Below are positions 1 to 6,580 of a stretch of 20,123 nt of DNA, one piece after another. The translations under genes and the position numbers were made by a program. Every line of letters begins with the position of its first letter. Within the stretch, counting starts at the first letter, position 1. Below the pieces are notes generated by a model. That model worked only from the letters and a program-made list of their open reading frames with translations. It had not been told where the DNA came from and made no database searches. Source of the stretch: Cytophagales bacterium (GTDB lineage Bacteria; Bacteroidota; Bacteroidia; Cytophagales; Cyclobacteriaceae); NCBI GenBank assembly GCA_029262955.1, contig JAJCYL010000082.1, forward strand, positions 1-20,123, given 5' to 3'.

Positions 1-142
1 CATTTCCCATCCGGCTGTTACCTCTCCAATCCCTGGAACAGCCAAGGTGAAATACATGATAGATAACTTTGGTGCGGCGCAAGGCAGATTACCTGATCAG
101 GCTATGAGGAAGAGAATGGAGGAGTTTTATGATGGGTTGTAA
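1..142 (+). CDS. Aldo/keto reductase, C-terminal end (partial)
   Basis: Only the last 46 codons are visible, read from base 2 and ending in TAA at 140-142; the gene starts before the window. The visible text includes SHPAVTSPIPGTAKV, the cofactor-side segment typical of aldo/keto reductases (short-chain carbonyl reduction with NAD(P)H), then a GRLPD turn and the final MEEFYDGL. This match rests on recognised family wording, not on a search. The same 142 bases recur at 1837-1978 with one A-to-G change (Lys to Arg). Which copy belongs to the functional gene cannot be decided here, but the one at the window edge has room for a full gene upstream, whereas the second does not. Confidence 0.7.
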   Translation, partial: ISHPAVTSPIPGTAKVKYMIDNFGAAQGRLPDQAMRKRMEEFYDGL

Positions 143-427
143 CCTATGGAAAGAACTATCTCACTGATTTACACAGAAGCTATTCATTGAGGCTCACGGA
201 ATACAATGAAGCTATCCCTAAAATGTCATTCCAGGTAAATTAGAGGTACTTACCTTGTTTTCCGGAGCATTTACTGTGAATCTCAGAAGCAGAAAATACC
301 GGATTTTATTAATGATGGCCTTAAACCGTACAAATTTGGTTTCGAGGAATTTTTTATTGGCTCTTGTGATTTACCTCCAAGTCCCGTAGGGACGGGATAT
401 CTGTAATAAGAATTAACAATACTAATA

Positions 428-538
428 AGTCCTGTAGGGACGATACTATCCAATACCTGTTTCGTACTAAGTGCCGTCCTCTACGGGACTCAAATTATTT
501 ATTAAATCAAGCCTATCGATATTTCGTCCCGATGGACT
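428..538. repeat. REP-like palindromic repeat cluster (copy A)
   Basis: Imperfect palindromes of the type GTCCYGTAGGGAC occur at 429-441 and, in inverted orientation, at 474-490 and 525-538. A further perfect-looking unit lies just upstream at 381-393. The outer units are inverted relative to each other, as in paired REP (BIME-like) elements. Such GTCCC...GGGAC units are familiar from Bacteroidetes intergenic DNA. No RAYT transposase is present in the window. Together with the rest of 143-602, this is the content of the gene-free stretch before the ATPase gene. Confidence 0.6.
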
Positions 539-563
539 AACTTATTTTTTTAGGGTACTATTT

Positions 564-604
564 ATCTATGTAAATTTAACATATAATATTAATTTTACAT
601 AGAT
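564..604. promoter_or_regulatory. Inverted repeat at the ATPase start, candidate operator
   Basis: ATCTATGTAAA (564-574) and TTTACATAGAT (594-604) form a perfect 11-bp inverted repeat around a 19-bp AT-rich spacer. The right arm overlaps the ATG at 603, so anything bound here would block initiation of transcription or translation of the ATPase gene. The spacer also carries TATAATATTAA, a plausible promoter core. The arrangement suggests an autoregulatory operator; the binding protein is not known, but the ATPase itself has a winged-helix-like segment. Confidence 0.55.
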
Positions 605-1781
605 GATACAAAGACGACTTGAAAATATCGTCCTCTCCACATTAGCGGAAACACCCTCTGTTGCATTAATTGGTCCAAGACAGGTGGGCAAAACTACCCT
701 GGCTTTTGAGATCAGTAAGTCCATTCCATCCGTATATCTTGACCTTGAAAGTCGTTCAGATATTCAAAAGGTGGAAGATATTGAACTCTTTCACAGGGCC
801 AATCGTGATAAGCTGATCATCCTGGATGAAGTACAACGAGTCCCAGAGATTTTTAACTCAATTCGAGGATTAATTGATTCCGAGCGTCGAAAAGGTAATA
901 AGACAGGTCATTTTCTTTTTCTGGGCTCTGCATCTATTGACCTGTTGAGACAATCAAGCGAAAGCCTGGCCGGTCGAATTTCATATGTAGAGCTTTTCCC
1001 AATAGATGCATTAGAATTCCTGAATATGCCGACAAACATTCATGACTTAAATGATTTGTGGGTAAGAGGTGGGTTTCCAGAAAGTCTTTTAGCTGGTGAT
1101 AAAAGCAGTTTGAAGTGGCGCATTGATTTTATTAAAACCTATTTGGAACGTGATATTCCGCTCTTAGGGCCCAGGATTCCTGCTGCAACTTTGGAAAGAT
1201 TTTGGACTATGCTGGCCCATTCGCAGGGCACAAATCTGAATGCCTCCAAGCTTGCAAGCGCCCTTGAAGTTTCAAGTGTTAGCGTTTCCCGATACATTGA
1301 TCTCTTTGTGGATCTATTGCTCATCCGTAAGCTGATGCCCTACACAGCTAATATTAAAAAGCGGTTAATTAAGTCACCACGAATTTATGTGCGGGACAGC
1401 GGTATTAACCACGCACTACTTAACATCCAATCTTACAATGACTTACTGGGACATCCGGTTGTCGGTAAAAGTTGGGAGGGTTTTGTAATGGAAAATATCG
1501 TATCCCTATTACCTAACTGGTCACAAGCCTATTATTACAGAACTGCCGGAGGAGCGGAGATTGACCTGGTTTTAGAATTTGGACCGGATGAAAAATGGGC
1601 AATTGAGATTAAGAGGGGAGTCACTTTTAATTTAAGTAGAGGTTTTCATGAAGCGTGCGTAGACCTAAATCCTACGAAAAAGTTTGTCATCCATGGCGGC
1701 CAAGACAGATTCGAACTACCCAATGGAATTGCAGCTATATCGCTATATGAGTTTATGACTTTGCTGAAAACTGAAAAATAA
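603..1781 (+). CDS. AAA+ ATPase with DUF4143 domain
   Basis: This 392-residue protein belongs to the widespread ATPase family with an N-terminal AAA_14-type P-loop domain and a C-terminal DUF4143 domain. Walker A is GPRQVGKT (residues 24-31) and Walker B is LIILDEVQ with D75 and E76. Around residues 210-245 a segment with ASKLASALEVSSVSVSRYI looks like a winged helix. Near the C-terminus, GGAEIDLVLE followed by AIEIKRG resembles the metal-binding core of PD-(D/E)XK nucleases, as often noted for DUF4143. The cellular role of this family is not established; members are common in genomic islands. The gene stands alone between two copies of a direct repeat, and an inverted repeat overlaps its start, so it is probably an acquired, self-regulated single-gene unit. 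Family call firm, function unknown. Confidence 0.88.
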   Translation: MIQRRLENIVLSTLAETPSVALIGPRQVGKTTLAFEISKSIPSVYLDLESRSDIQKVEDIELFHRANRDKLIILDEVQRVPEIFNSIRGLIDSERRKGNKTGHFLFLGSASIDLLRQSSESLAGRISYVELFPIDALEFLNMPTNIHDLNDLWVRGGFPESLLAGDKSSLKWRIDFIKTYLERDIPLLGPRIPAATLERFWTMLAHSQGTNLNASKLASALEVSSVSVSRYIDLFVDLLLIRKLMPYTANIKKRLIKSPRIYVRDSGINHALLNIQSYNDLLGHPVVGKSWEGFVMENIVSLLPNWSQAYYYRTAGGAEIDLVLEFGPDEKWAIEIKRGVTFNLSRGFHEACVDLNPTKKFVIHGGQDRFELPNGIAAISLYEFMTLLKTEK

Positions 1782-1810
1782 TTCATTTCGGAGTTTCAAT
1801 AATTAATTCC

Positions 1811-1978
1811 AGGGGTCAGTTTTTCCTCAAGTATCTCATTTCCCATCCGGCTGTTACCTCTCCAATCCCTGGAACAGCCAAGGTGAAATACATGATAGAT
1901 AACTTTGGTGCGGCGCAAGGCAGATTACCTGATCAGGCTATGAGGAGGAGAATGGAGGAGTTTTATGATGGGTTGTAA
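1811..1978 (+). pseudogene. Aldo/keto reductase 3' fragment (duplicate)
   Basis: The frame from 1811 reads RGQFFLKYLISHPAVTS and continues to MEEFYDGL and TAA at 1976-1978. This is the last 55 codons or so of an aldo/keto reductase without start, cofactor domain or active site. It duplicates the gene end at 1-142. It starts about 30 bases after the ATPase stop, so it cannot be a working gene. It marks the junction of a duplication or of an insertion into the 3' end of the reductase gene. Confidence 0.8.
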
Positions 1979-2264
1979 CCTATGGAAAGAACTATCTCAC
2001 TGATTTACACAGAAGCTATTCATTGAGGCTCACGGAATACAATGAAGCTATCCCTAAAAAAGTCATTCCAGGTAAATTAGAGGTACTTACCTTGTTTTCC
2101 GGATCATTTGTATCTGTAATAAAAATTAACAATACTAATAAGTCCTGTAGGAACGATACTATCCAATACCTGTTTCGTACTAAGTGCCATCCTCTACGGG
2201 ACTCAAATTATTTATTAAATCAAGACTATCGATATTTCGTCCCTATGGGACTAACTTTTTTTTT
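1837..2264 (+). repeat. Direct repeat, right copy (copy B)
   Basis: Second copy of the sequence at 1-552. The reductase end matches with one substitution in 142 bases. In the spacer there is a one-base length change near 2060 and a clean loss of 125 bases relative to copy A (between 2109 and 2111). Homology ends in the T-run at about 2256-2264. A 93-codon open frame here (2023-2304) is formed by the repeat and does not look like a gene. Confidence 0.9.
2141..2252. repeat. REP-like palindromic repeat cluster (copy B)
   Basis: This is the counterpart of 428-538: GTCCTGTAGGAAC at 2142-2154, CCTCTACGGGACT in the middle and CGTCCCTATGGGACT at 2238-2252. The right-hand unit has kept a better palindrome here (ATGGGAC) than in copy A (ATGGAC), while the left unit is better in copy A. 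The two copies have therefore drifted separately since duplication. Confidence 0.55.
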
Positions 2265-2293
2265 GCCAGATCAGGAACTCTTTTTCTTTTTTG

Positions 2294-2349
2294 CCAAAGG
2301 GTAAAATAGTACCAAAGGGTTGTATATTGCAACCTTTTGGTGTATATTG
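2294..2349 (+). promoter_or_regulatory. Operator/promoter of toxin-antitoxin operon
   Basis: CCAAAGGGT occurs at 2294-2302 and 2312-2320. The second copy is the left arm of an inverted repeat, CCAAAGGGTTG (2312-2322) with CAACCTTTTGG (2330-2340), one mismatch. TGTATATTG is directly repeated at 2321-2329 and 2341-2349; these boxes resemble the TAnnTTTG -7 element of Bacteroidetes promoters. The arrangement fits the usual autorepression of type II modules by antitoxin or toxin-antitoxin complex. The assignment is inferred from position and symmetry. Confidence 0.6.
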
Positions 2350-2357
2350 AATAATGT

Positions 2358-2576
2358 ATGGCAACTTCAATTAAACTTTCAGATACTATTGTGAACGACG
2401 CCAAGCGATATGGTAAGGTCTATAGCCGCTCAACACCCAAGCAAATCGAGTACTGGGCTAATATTGGTAAAATAACTGAAGAAAATCCCGATTTACCTTA
2501 TAACTTCATCAAGGACATCTTATTGGCTAAATCGGAACTAACAGATAATCAAGTCGTTCCTTACAAATTTGGATAG
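2358..2576 (+). CDS. ParD-like type II antitoxin
   Basis: This 72-residue protein starts MATSIKLSDTIVNDAKRYG, the beta-strand plus helix of a ribbon-helix-helix DNA-binding domain. It continues with RSTPKQIEYWANIGKI, a motif of the ParD_like antitoxin family (PF11903 type). The C-terminal part (residues 45-72) would wrap the toxin. The toxin gene follows after 6 bases, so the pair is one operon. The protein should neutralise the toxin and repress the operon through the repeats just upstream. The ATG at 2358 is chosen because the family begins here; an ATG four bases earlier is out of frame. Confidence 0.85.
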   Translation: MATSIKLSDTIVNDAKRYGKVYSRSTPKQIEYWANIGKITEENPDLPYNFIKDILLAKSELTDNQVVPYKFG

Positions 2577-2582
2577 TATTCT

Positions 2583-2861
2583 ATGAATGTTGTTCAAACA
2601 TTGAGCTTTGGCAGGGTTGTTAAAAAGCTGCATAAAAATCAAAAGCAGGATTTAGACGAAGCCGTAAAGGCCATTATGGACAATCCAGCTATCGGCGATG
2701 TTAAGGCAGGAGACCTGGTCGGGATTTCTGTTTATAAATTCAGGATGGTCAAACAACTCACCCTGCTTGCATATCAGTACGAAGATCACACTATCACTCT
2801 TACCTTACTGGCTTTGGATTCACATGAGAACTTTTACCGAGATTTAAAAAAGTCGATGTAG
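2583..2861 (+). CDS. RelE/ParE-superfamily toxin
   Basis: This 92-residue protein fits the small toxin fold of the RelE/ParE superfamily: an N-terminal helical hairpin (VVKKLHKNQKQDLDEAVKAI), then GDLVGISVYKFRMVKQLTLL and TLLALDSHENFYRDLKK. The KFRM...LLAYQYED strand pattern and the final HENFYRDLK are characteristic of these toxins. The superfamily acts as ribosome-dependent mRNA endonuclease (RelE) or gyrase poison (ParE); the sequence does not let me decide which. It follows the antitoxin by 6 bases and appears intact. Confidence 0.85.
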   Translation: MNVVQTLSFGRVVKKLHKNQKQDLDEAVKAIMDNPAIGDVKAGDLVGISVYKFRMVKQLTLLAYQYEDHTITLTLLALDSHENFYRDLKKSM

Positions 2862-2906
2862 TTCATTCTATGTACATCTTTGACGATATACTTACTCTTC
2901 AATTGT

Positions 2907-2935
2907 AACTTACCTTCAATTGTAAGTTTTTCTTT
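2907..2935 (+). terminator. Candidate terminator after toxin gene
   Basis: AACTTAC (2907-2913) pairs with GTAAGTT (2922-2928) around an 8-base loop and is followed by a T-rich run. The stem is short and AT-rich, so termination would be weak. TTCAATTGTAA is also directly repeated at 2898-2908 and 2915-2925, which could instead indicate a small regulatory site. Confidence 0.45.
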
Positions 2936-2952
2936 TTAACCAATAATATATC

Positions 2953-3009
2953 TAATCTCCGCATATTCTCCGCATTTTTTGCGGAGATTAAATACTCCAT
3001 CCTCCGCAT
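2953..3009. repeat. CTCCGCA repeat cluster with inverted repeat
   Basis: TAATCTCCGCA (2953-2963) and TGCGGAGATTA (2980-2990) form a perfect 11-bp inverted repeat. A second direct copy of TCTCCGCA lies in the loop (2967-2974) and a third, CTCCGCAT, at 3002-3009. The cluster sits 64 bases before the ATG of the TPR lipoprotein gene. Three spaced copies plus one inverted copy look like binding sites for a regulator; no T-run follows the hairpin in the forward direction, which speaks against a terminator. Confidence 0.5.
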
Positions 3010-3072
3010 ATCAATCAGGATGTGGAGGAATTCTTTTCTAGTCGTAGATTTAATGTGCCATCCAATAAATCT

Positions 3073-4017
3073 ATGAAATACTTACCCTCACTAAGCCTCG
3101 TCCTTTTCCTCATTTCCTGCGAGAATAGGCCGTCACAAGAAGCCTCCACTTCTGTTGTGGAGGAAGTCAGCCCTCCCCAGGAGGCGGTTTCATTTGGAGG
3201 CAAGCCTCTCTATCAACAAGTAGCCAGTGAAGTGGCCCTGAGGAAGAATGATAGCCTAATTGCATTAATGGACAGTAAACAGAGTCTCTCTGAAGAAGAT
3301 TACATTAAAAAGGCCGGTTACTATGTATCCACAAACCGTTTTCGTGATGCAATTGCAGTTTATACGGAGGGCATAGCTGAATACCCAGAATCATATAAGA
3401 TCAGGCGATTCAGGGGGCATCGTTACTTAAGCGTTCGGGAAACTGAAAAAGCCATTATTGATCTCAATGAGGCGGTTGAACTGTTGGATGAAAATTCAGC
3501 CAAAGAGTTAGAGAATGATGCATCCGGCAAACCATGGGGGACTTATGAACATTGGATTTGGTATCACATCGGTCTATACCATTACTTGAATGCCAATTAT
3601 GATAAAGCTGCGGAAGCTTATCAAAAGTGTATTGCCACCGCTATTAATGGTAAAAATGTGGTTGGCCCAAGTGATTGGCTCTACAACACCTACCAAAGAA
3701 TGGGTGAACCCGAAAAAGCGGCTAAAGTGATTGAACCGATCACTCCGGATTATGATACTGATCGTAACCACGTTTATTTCAAAAGAGTGATGCTTTATAA
3801 AGGAATTGCGAATCCGGAGAATTTTGTGGATCTCACTAAACCCACAGACCAATGGACGGCAGGTGATATCACCTTAGCTTATGCTTTGGGTAGTTGGAAC
3901 CAATACAATGATAAACCGGAAGTGGCCAAGAGTATTTATTCGAAAATTTTGGAAACACCCGTGTGGAATACCTGGGCTTATGTGGTAACTGATAAGGAGA
4001 TGTCTCTTTTGAGATAA
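3073..4017 (+). CDS. TPR-repeat lipoprotein
   Basis: The protein of 314 residues starts with a lipoprotein signal peptide: MKYLPSLSLVLFLISC with Cys16 as the likely lipidation site. I chose the ATG at 3073 over an in-frame GTG at 3022 because only this start puts the signal peptide at the N-terminus. Helical tetratricopeptide repeats are visible around residues 75-140 (FRDAIAVYTEGIAEYPES, then TEKAIIDLNEAVELL) and near 170-190 (YLNANYDKAAEAYQKCI), with a further one near 215-225. TPR proteins are scaffolds for protein contacts; the partner is unknown. The protein is probably anchored in an envelope membrane. It stands alone, with repeat-rich spacers on both sides. Confidence 0.75.
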   Translation: MKYLPSLSLVLFLISCENRPSQEASTSVVEEVSPPQEAVSFGGKPLYQQVASEVALRKNDSLIALMDSKQSLSEEDYIKKAGYYVSTNRFRDAIAVYTEGIAEYPESYKIRRFRGHRYLSVRETEKAIIDLNEAVELLDENSAKELENDASGKPWGTYEHWIWYHIGLYHYLNANYDKAAEAYQKCIATAINGKNVVGPSDWLYNTYQRMGEPEKAAKVIEPITPDYDTDRNHVYFKRVMLYKGIANPENFVDLTKPTDQWTAGDITLAYALGSWNQYNDKPEVAKSIYSKILETPVWNTWAYVVTDKEMSLLR

Positions 4018-4050
4018 GGTGATACCATGAAAGTCATTGAGAAGGCACAA

Positions 4051-4110
4051 AGTTTCACTGAGAAAAACTCCGTATATCCCCTTTTTTTCTCTCAGCAACT
4101 CAGTGAAACT
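4051..4110. repeat. Long inverted repeat downstream of TPR gene
   Basis: AGTTTCACTGAG (4051-4062) and CTCAGTGAAACT (4099-4110) are perfect 12-bp inverted repeats separated by 36 bases. The loop contains a T-run at 4082-4088. It could fold into a hairpin at the end of the TPR gene transcript (stop at 4017), but no T-run follows the right arm. It may be an intergenic repeat element of the kind spread through a genome. Confidence 0.5.
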
Positions 4111-4275
4111 ACTGTTAGAAGCCAACGCATTACACCTAGTTCTCATAAAAATGAGGAATCTTACCAGGTTTTAAATTAAGACATCGGCGCTATTCAAAAT
4201 ACTCATTAGGGCGAACCAACCAAATTTCAGTTTCTTGCGTCTAGACTGCATCGTTAGAATTCATATCCAAAATTT

Positions 4276-6576
4276 ATGAATCTCTTCAGTCTAAAAACGC
4301 TTCCCGTGGTTGTATTGGTTCTGCTTAGCTTGACTGCTAATTCCCAGGATAAATACACAATGAGCGGAACAATAGTTGACGACCAAACAGGTGAGGTCCT
4401 GATAGGAGCGGCGGTTTATGTTTCAAATCTTGAAAAGGGGGCAATCACCAACACCTATGGCTTTTATTCACTGACTATAACTTCAACTGACAGCATCGAT
4501 TTAGTCATTTCATACCTCGGTTATGAGCCATTGAAGAAGAGGGTGTATCTCAATGAGAATCTGGAACTAAGTATAAATCTAACTGCGTCCGTACAGTCTT
4601 TAGGTGAAATTGTAATTGAAGGACAATTGAATGAGGAAAATATCGAACGCCCTCAGATGGGGGTGGTCAATGTTCCAATCAGTAAGATCAGGGAACTGCC
4701 AGTAGTATTGGGAGAAGCTGATGTCCTAAAAATCATTCAACTACTTCCTGGAGTACAGTCTGGCAATGAAGGCACCACTGGGTTTTATGTAAGGGGAGGC
4801 AATGCAGATCAAAACCTTGTACAATTAGACGAGGCAACAGTATACAATCCGAATCATCTTTATGGGCTGTTCAGCACCTTTAATGCCAGGGCGTTGAACA
4901 ATGTCCAATTGATCAAAGGAGGATTCCCTGCGAAATATGGAGGGAGGCTATCGTCAATCCTGGATATAACCATGAAGGAAGGAAATAATAAAGAGTTCCA
5001 TGGAAGTGGTGGTGTAGGGCTGGTAACTAGCCAATTAACTCTTGAAGGCCCGATCAAAAAAGATGTAGCTTCATTTATTATCTCAGGGCGAAGAACCTAC
5101 ATTGATAAGATCATCAAACCTTTCTTACCAATTGGTAACAACTCGGATTACTACTTTTATGATACCAATGCCAAAGTGAATTGGAAATTATCATCCAAAG
5201 ATCGCTTGTTTCTAAGCTTCTTTAAAGGGCAAGATGACGTAAAATATAATGAGACAAAAGGCATCGCCTATGATATCAATTTCGGTAATACAACTGCTAC
5301 TCTGAGGTGGAACCATATTTTTGGTCAAAAACTATTCTTAAATACTTCCCTTATTCATAATGAGTATAAACAGGACATCATTGCTGTTCAGGACAACTTC
5401 TTTTCACAGGTCTTTTCCGGAATAAAAGACTGGAGTACTAAACTTGAATTCCAGTATTTCCCTAGTGTAAACCACTACGTCACTTTTGGAGGGAATTATA
5501 TCCATCACACGATTTCGTCAAGTGGTAAATCTGAGGCGGAGCTGGCTACCAACCAGGGGCTTAATGTTACCGAAATTCCCTCAAAACAATCTAACGAATT
5601 TGCCTTTTATGTCAACGATGAATTTAATATTACTAAAGGCATTTCTATGAATTTAGGTATAAGAGCACCCGCATTCAATTCCGATGACGCCACCTATTAC
5701 AGGGTAGAACCACGATCAACATTGAGGTTCTCATTAGGCCCAAAATCCTCTATCAAAGCTTCTTATACGGTCATGAACCAATTCCTCCACCTGGTCCCAA
5801 GTTCAACAGCTTCAGTACCTACAGATATCTGGTTGCCAACCACCCGAAGAACAAAACCACAAAGGTCTGAACAGTTCGCAATTGGCTATTTCAGAAACTT
5901 TAAAGAAAACAACTATGAATTCAGTGTTGAATTGTACCATAAGACAATGAAGAAACAGGTATTATTTCCACAGGGAAATCAATTGATTGAAAACCTGGAT
6001 GTGGACACAGCGCTGGTATATGGCAAGGGTCGAAGTTATGGGGCTGAATTCTTTCTAAAAAAGAAAGTGGGAAAACTGACGGGATGGTTGTCCTATACAT
6101 TGTCCAAAACTGATCAAGAGTTTGATGATCTCAACTTTGGCGAAAGGTTCCCATTCCAATATGACAGGAGACACTTGTTTTCAGCAGTAGCTACTTACGA
6201 ACTGAATAACCGATGGGTCCTTTCCTCGGTATTTAAATTCTCTACTGGTCAGATTAAGACATTGCCTGTTGGCCGGTTAAATGTATTTTATGGAGGAACT
6301 CTTTATGAGGGCAATTATTACATATATGAAGGACGGAACAACATCAGGTTGAATAAGTACCATCGGCTTGATGTATCTGCTACTTATAATATGAAGAGCA
6401 AAATTTTTAGAAAAAAATACGACGCAGAGTTAATCTTTGGCATTTATAACATCTACAGTCGAAACAATCCTTATTTCGTCTATTTCAATATCGATCCTGT
6501 TACAGACGTAGCTGAGGCCACACAAGTATCACTACTTCCGATCATACCCAGTATATCATATAATTTCAGATTCTGA
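4276..6576 (+). CDS. TonB-dependent outer-membrane receptor
   Basis: This 766-residue protein has a signal peptide (residues 1-23, ending near TANSQ) and a carboxypeptidase-regulatory-like domain (about 28-110: SGTIVDDQTGEVLIGAAVYV...NTYGFYSL). The plug domain follows (about 130-240, with GVQSGNEGTTGFYVRGG, LVQLDEATVYNPNHLYG and GGFPAKYGGRLSSILD), then a beta-barrel ending in the outer-membrane terminal NFRF. It imports a ligand across the outer membrane using TonB energy. A DUF4249 lipoprotein gene starts 4 bases after its stop, a frequent Bacteroidetes pairing distinct from SusCD. The substrate cannot be told; no degradative enzyme is nearby. Confidence 0.92.
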   Translation: MNLFSLKTLPVVVLVLLSLTANSQDKYTMSGTIVDDQTGEVLIGAAVYVSNLEKGAITNTYGFYSLTITSTDSIDLVISYLGYEPLKKRVYLNENLELSINLTASVQSLGEIVIEGQLNEENIERPQMGVVNVPISKIRELPVVLGEADVLKIIQLLPGVQSGNEGTTGFYVRGGNADQNLVQLDEATVYNPNHLYGLFSTFNARALNNVQLIKGGFPAKYGGRLSSILDITMKEGNNKEFHGSGGVGLVTSQLTLEGPIKKDVASFIISGRRTYIDKIIKPFLPIGNNSDYYFYDTNAKVNWKLSSKDRLFLSFFKGQDDVKYNETKGIAYDINFGNTTATLRWNHIFGQKLFLNTSLIHNEYKQDIIAVQDNFFSQVFSGIKDWSTKLEFQYFPSVNHYVTFGGNYIHHTISSSGKSEAELATNQGLNVTEIPSKQSNEFAFYVNDEFNITKGISMNLGIRAPAFNSDDATYYRVEPRSTLRFSLGPKSSIKASYTVMNQFLHLVPSSTASVPTDIWLPTTRRTKPQRSEQFAIGYFRNFKENNYEFSVELYHKTMKKQVLFPQGNQLIENLDVDTALVYGKGRSYGAEFFLKKKVGKLTGWLSYTLSKTDQEFDDLNFGERFPFQYDRRHLFSAVATYELNNRWVLSSVFKFSTGQIKTLPVGRLNVFYGGTLYEGNYYIYEGRNNIRLNKYHRLDVSATYNMKSKIFRKKYDAELIFGIYNIYSRNNPYFVYFNIDPVTDVAEATQVSLLPIIPSISYNFRF

Positions 6577-6580
6577 TTTT

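Larger units (their letters stand above)
1..552 (+). repeat. Direct repeat, left copy (copy A)
   Basis: This stretch is repeated at 1837-2264 in the same direction, with an offset of 1836 bases at the left end. It holds the 3' end of an aldo/keto reductase gene and its downstream spacer. Identity is near complete over 1-272 and again from about 398 to 552. Bases 273-397 are absent from the second copy. The repeat probably extends left of the window, because the second copy shows reductase-like coding sequence a little further upstream (from about 1811). Confidence 0.9.

Noticed and set aside
381..538. CRISPR-like array from the repeated GTCCC/GGGAC units
   Set aside because: Units are short, alternate in orientation and have irregular spacing, with no cas gene nearby; they fit REP elements.
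2023..2304. 93-codon frame within the right repeat copy
   Set aside because: It is made of REP-like palindromes and T-runs, the matching frame in copy A is broken, and it runs into the toxin-antitoxin promoter.
3022..3072. Upstream GTG start for the TPR lipoprotein
   Set aside because: It would put 17 charged and polar residues before a clear lipoprotein signal peptide that starts at the ATG 3073.
3574..3852. Minus-strand frames of about 90 codons across the TPR gene and its downstream spacer
   Set aside because: They are shadows of a well-supported gene on the other strand, low in complexity and without family features.
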